From an uncultured Lachnospiraceae bacterium (GTDB taxonomy: Bacteria > Bacillota > Clostridia > Lachnospirales > Lachnospiraceae), in NCBI GenBank assembly GCA_902783935.1, contig CACZTA010000111.1, positions 1 to 6,507 of the forward strand: a stretch of DNA of 6,507 bases, written 5' to 3'. Positions 5,864 to 6,507 of the stretch are shown here, one piece after another. Position numbers and translations under genes: made by a program. How positions within the stretch are numbered: the first letter of the stretch is position 1; each line of letters begins with the position of its first letter. The notes below the pieces were generated by a model, which did no database searches, was not told where the DNA came from, and was given only the letters and a program-made list of their open reading frames with translations.

Positions 5864-6507
5864 ATGCATACAGGGGAAATAATCAGAAGGATTGCCTGGC
5901 AGACTCTTGACAATGCCAGGGGAGGACGTCTTCAGAAACTGAAAGAAGTCAATAAGAGGGAGATCACGGACGGGGTGACGCCCGCCTACAGAGCGCGCAG
6001 ACTGGAGGCAATCCTGAATTATGCGGCTGAAATGTGCCCGTTTTACCGGAATCTTCCGGCCAACAGCGTGCTCTCTGACTTCCCGGTCCAGACAAAACGC
6101 GATTTCATCGCGCATTATGATGACATCATCAGTGACGAGTTCCGCGGCAGGCGGGACCGCCTCCACAGGTTTACGACGAGCGGTTCCACCGGCACGCCGT
6201 TTACGGTGCTGGCGGACGATGACAAGCAGGACCGCGTCAATATGAATTTCATGTCCGTGATGGAGCTGAACGGCTTCCGCCTGGGCATGAAGCGGGGAGA
6301 GTTCCGTGCGTGGATCAAAGGAAAGAACACGATTTCATCCCTCCGCTCCTATGTGAACAACCTGATTATGATTGACATCTCCAACATGGGTGACAGCAGT
6401 ATCCGGGGGATTTTTGACAGGCTCTTCGAGGAGCGGATCCAGTGCATAGTTGCCTATTCGGGGGCGGTCGCGGCACTGGCGGACTACGCTGAGAGGACGT
6501 CCCTCGA
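5864..6507 (+). CDS. Phenylacetate-CoA ligase/CapK-like adenylate-forming enzyme (second copy), cut by window end
   Basis: An open frame of 214 codons runs from the ATG at 5864 off the window edge, with no stop codon. The phosphate-binding loop TTSGSTGTPF is at residues 104-113, identical to that of the first ligase gene. Similarity continues on both sides: MCPFYRNLP before 'SDFPVQTKRDF' in the N-terminal part, and 'GDSSIRGIFDRLFEERIQCIVAYSG', here residues 176-200, corresponding to a DDSIASMLKTIRDG-type stretch in the first copy. Outside the motifs the two proteins differ greatly, so they are old paralogues rather than a recent duplication. About half of the expected ~440 residues is visible; the core RYDxGD-type motif and the C-terminal lysine domain lie beyond the edge. 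It follows the flippase by 25 bases and is probably in the same operon. Its substrate is unknown. Confidence 0.85.
   Translation, partial: MHTGEIIRRIAWQTLDNARGGRLQKLKEVNKREITDGVTPAYRARRLEAILNYAAEMCPFYRNLPANSVLSDFPVQTKRDFIAHYDDIISDEFRGRRDRLHRFTTSGSTGTPFTVLADDDKQDRVNMNFMSVMELNGFRLGMKRGEFRAWIKGKNTISSLRSYVNNLIMIDISNMGDSSIRGIFDRLFEERIQCIVAYSGAVAALADYAERTSL

Noticed and set aside
5651..6166. Minus-strand open frame of 171 codons spanning the flippase end and second ligase start
   Set aside because: It covers the junction of two well-supported + strand genes and has no recognisable features.
1..6507. Mobile element, CRISPR, tRNA/rRNA or toxin-antitoxin content
   Set aside because: No terminal inverted repeats, transposase or integrase motifs, regularly spaced repeats, cloverleaf sequences or small paired genes were seen on either strand.

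Overview
The window reads as chromosomal DNA from an anaerobic Bacillota (class Clostridia). A Lachnospiraceae-like organism is my best guess, based on the style of the CdaR N-terminus, the HPr-like protein and the D,D-carboxypeptidase; the genus cannot be fixed from this sequence. Base composition is moderately GC-rich. All real genes lie on the + strand and are tightly packed. There are no tRNA or rRNA genes, CRISPR arrays, insertion sequences or intergenic gaps over 100 bases.

Left half (1-3197), cell-envelope homeostasis. The first bases are probably the tail of an upstream gene, expected to be cdaA (diadenylate cyclase). Next comes a complete cdaR-type gene with an N-terminal membrane anchor and four YbbR-like repeats, whose known role is to modulate CdaA and c-di-AMP synthesis. 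A short hairpin-containing gap separates it from a small HPr-like phosphocarrier gene that has His15 and Ser46 but Lys at position 17. Its 3' end overlaps the start of a secreted, membrane-anchored D-Ala-D-Ala carboxypeptidase (peptidase S11, DacF/PBP5 type). A GC-rich terminator-like hairpin follows. The usual partner gene glmM is not in this stretch.

Right half (3198-6507), probable surface-glycan locus. Two divergent paralogues of the CapK/phenylacetate-CoA ligase-like adenylating family flank a polytopic MOP/Wzx-type flippase. The second ligase is cut off by the window edge, so it has no visible stop codon. Family knowledge supports a model in which the flippase moves a lipid-linked glycan precursor across the membrane while the adenylating enzymes activate an acid for its modification. 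No substrate can be read from the sequence, and no glycosyltransferase is inside the window.

The most useful points for follow-up are the ligase-flippase-ligase arrangement, the Lys17 HPr-like protein between cdaR and dacF, the unresolved start of the first ligase (with a terminator-like hairpin inside its 5' coding end), and the Ala-rich linker plus C-terminal membrane helix of the carboxypeptidase.
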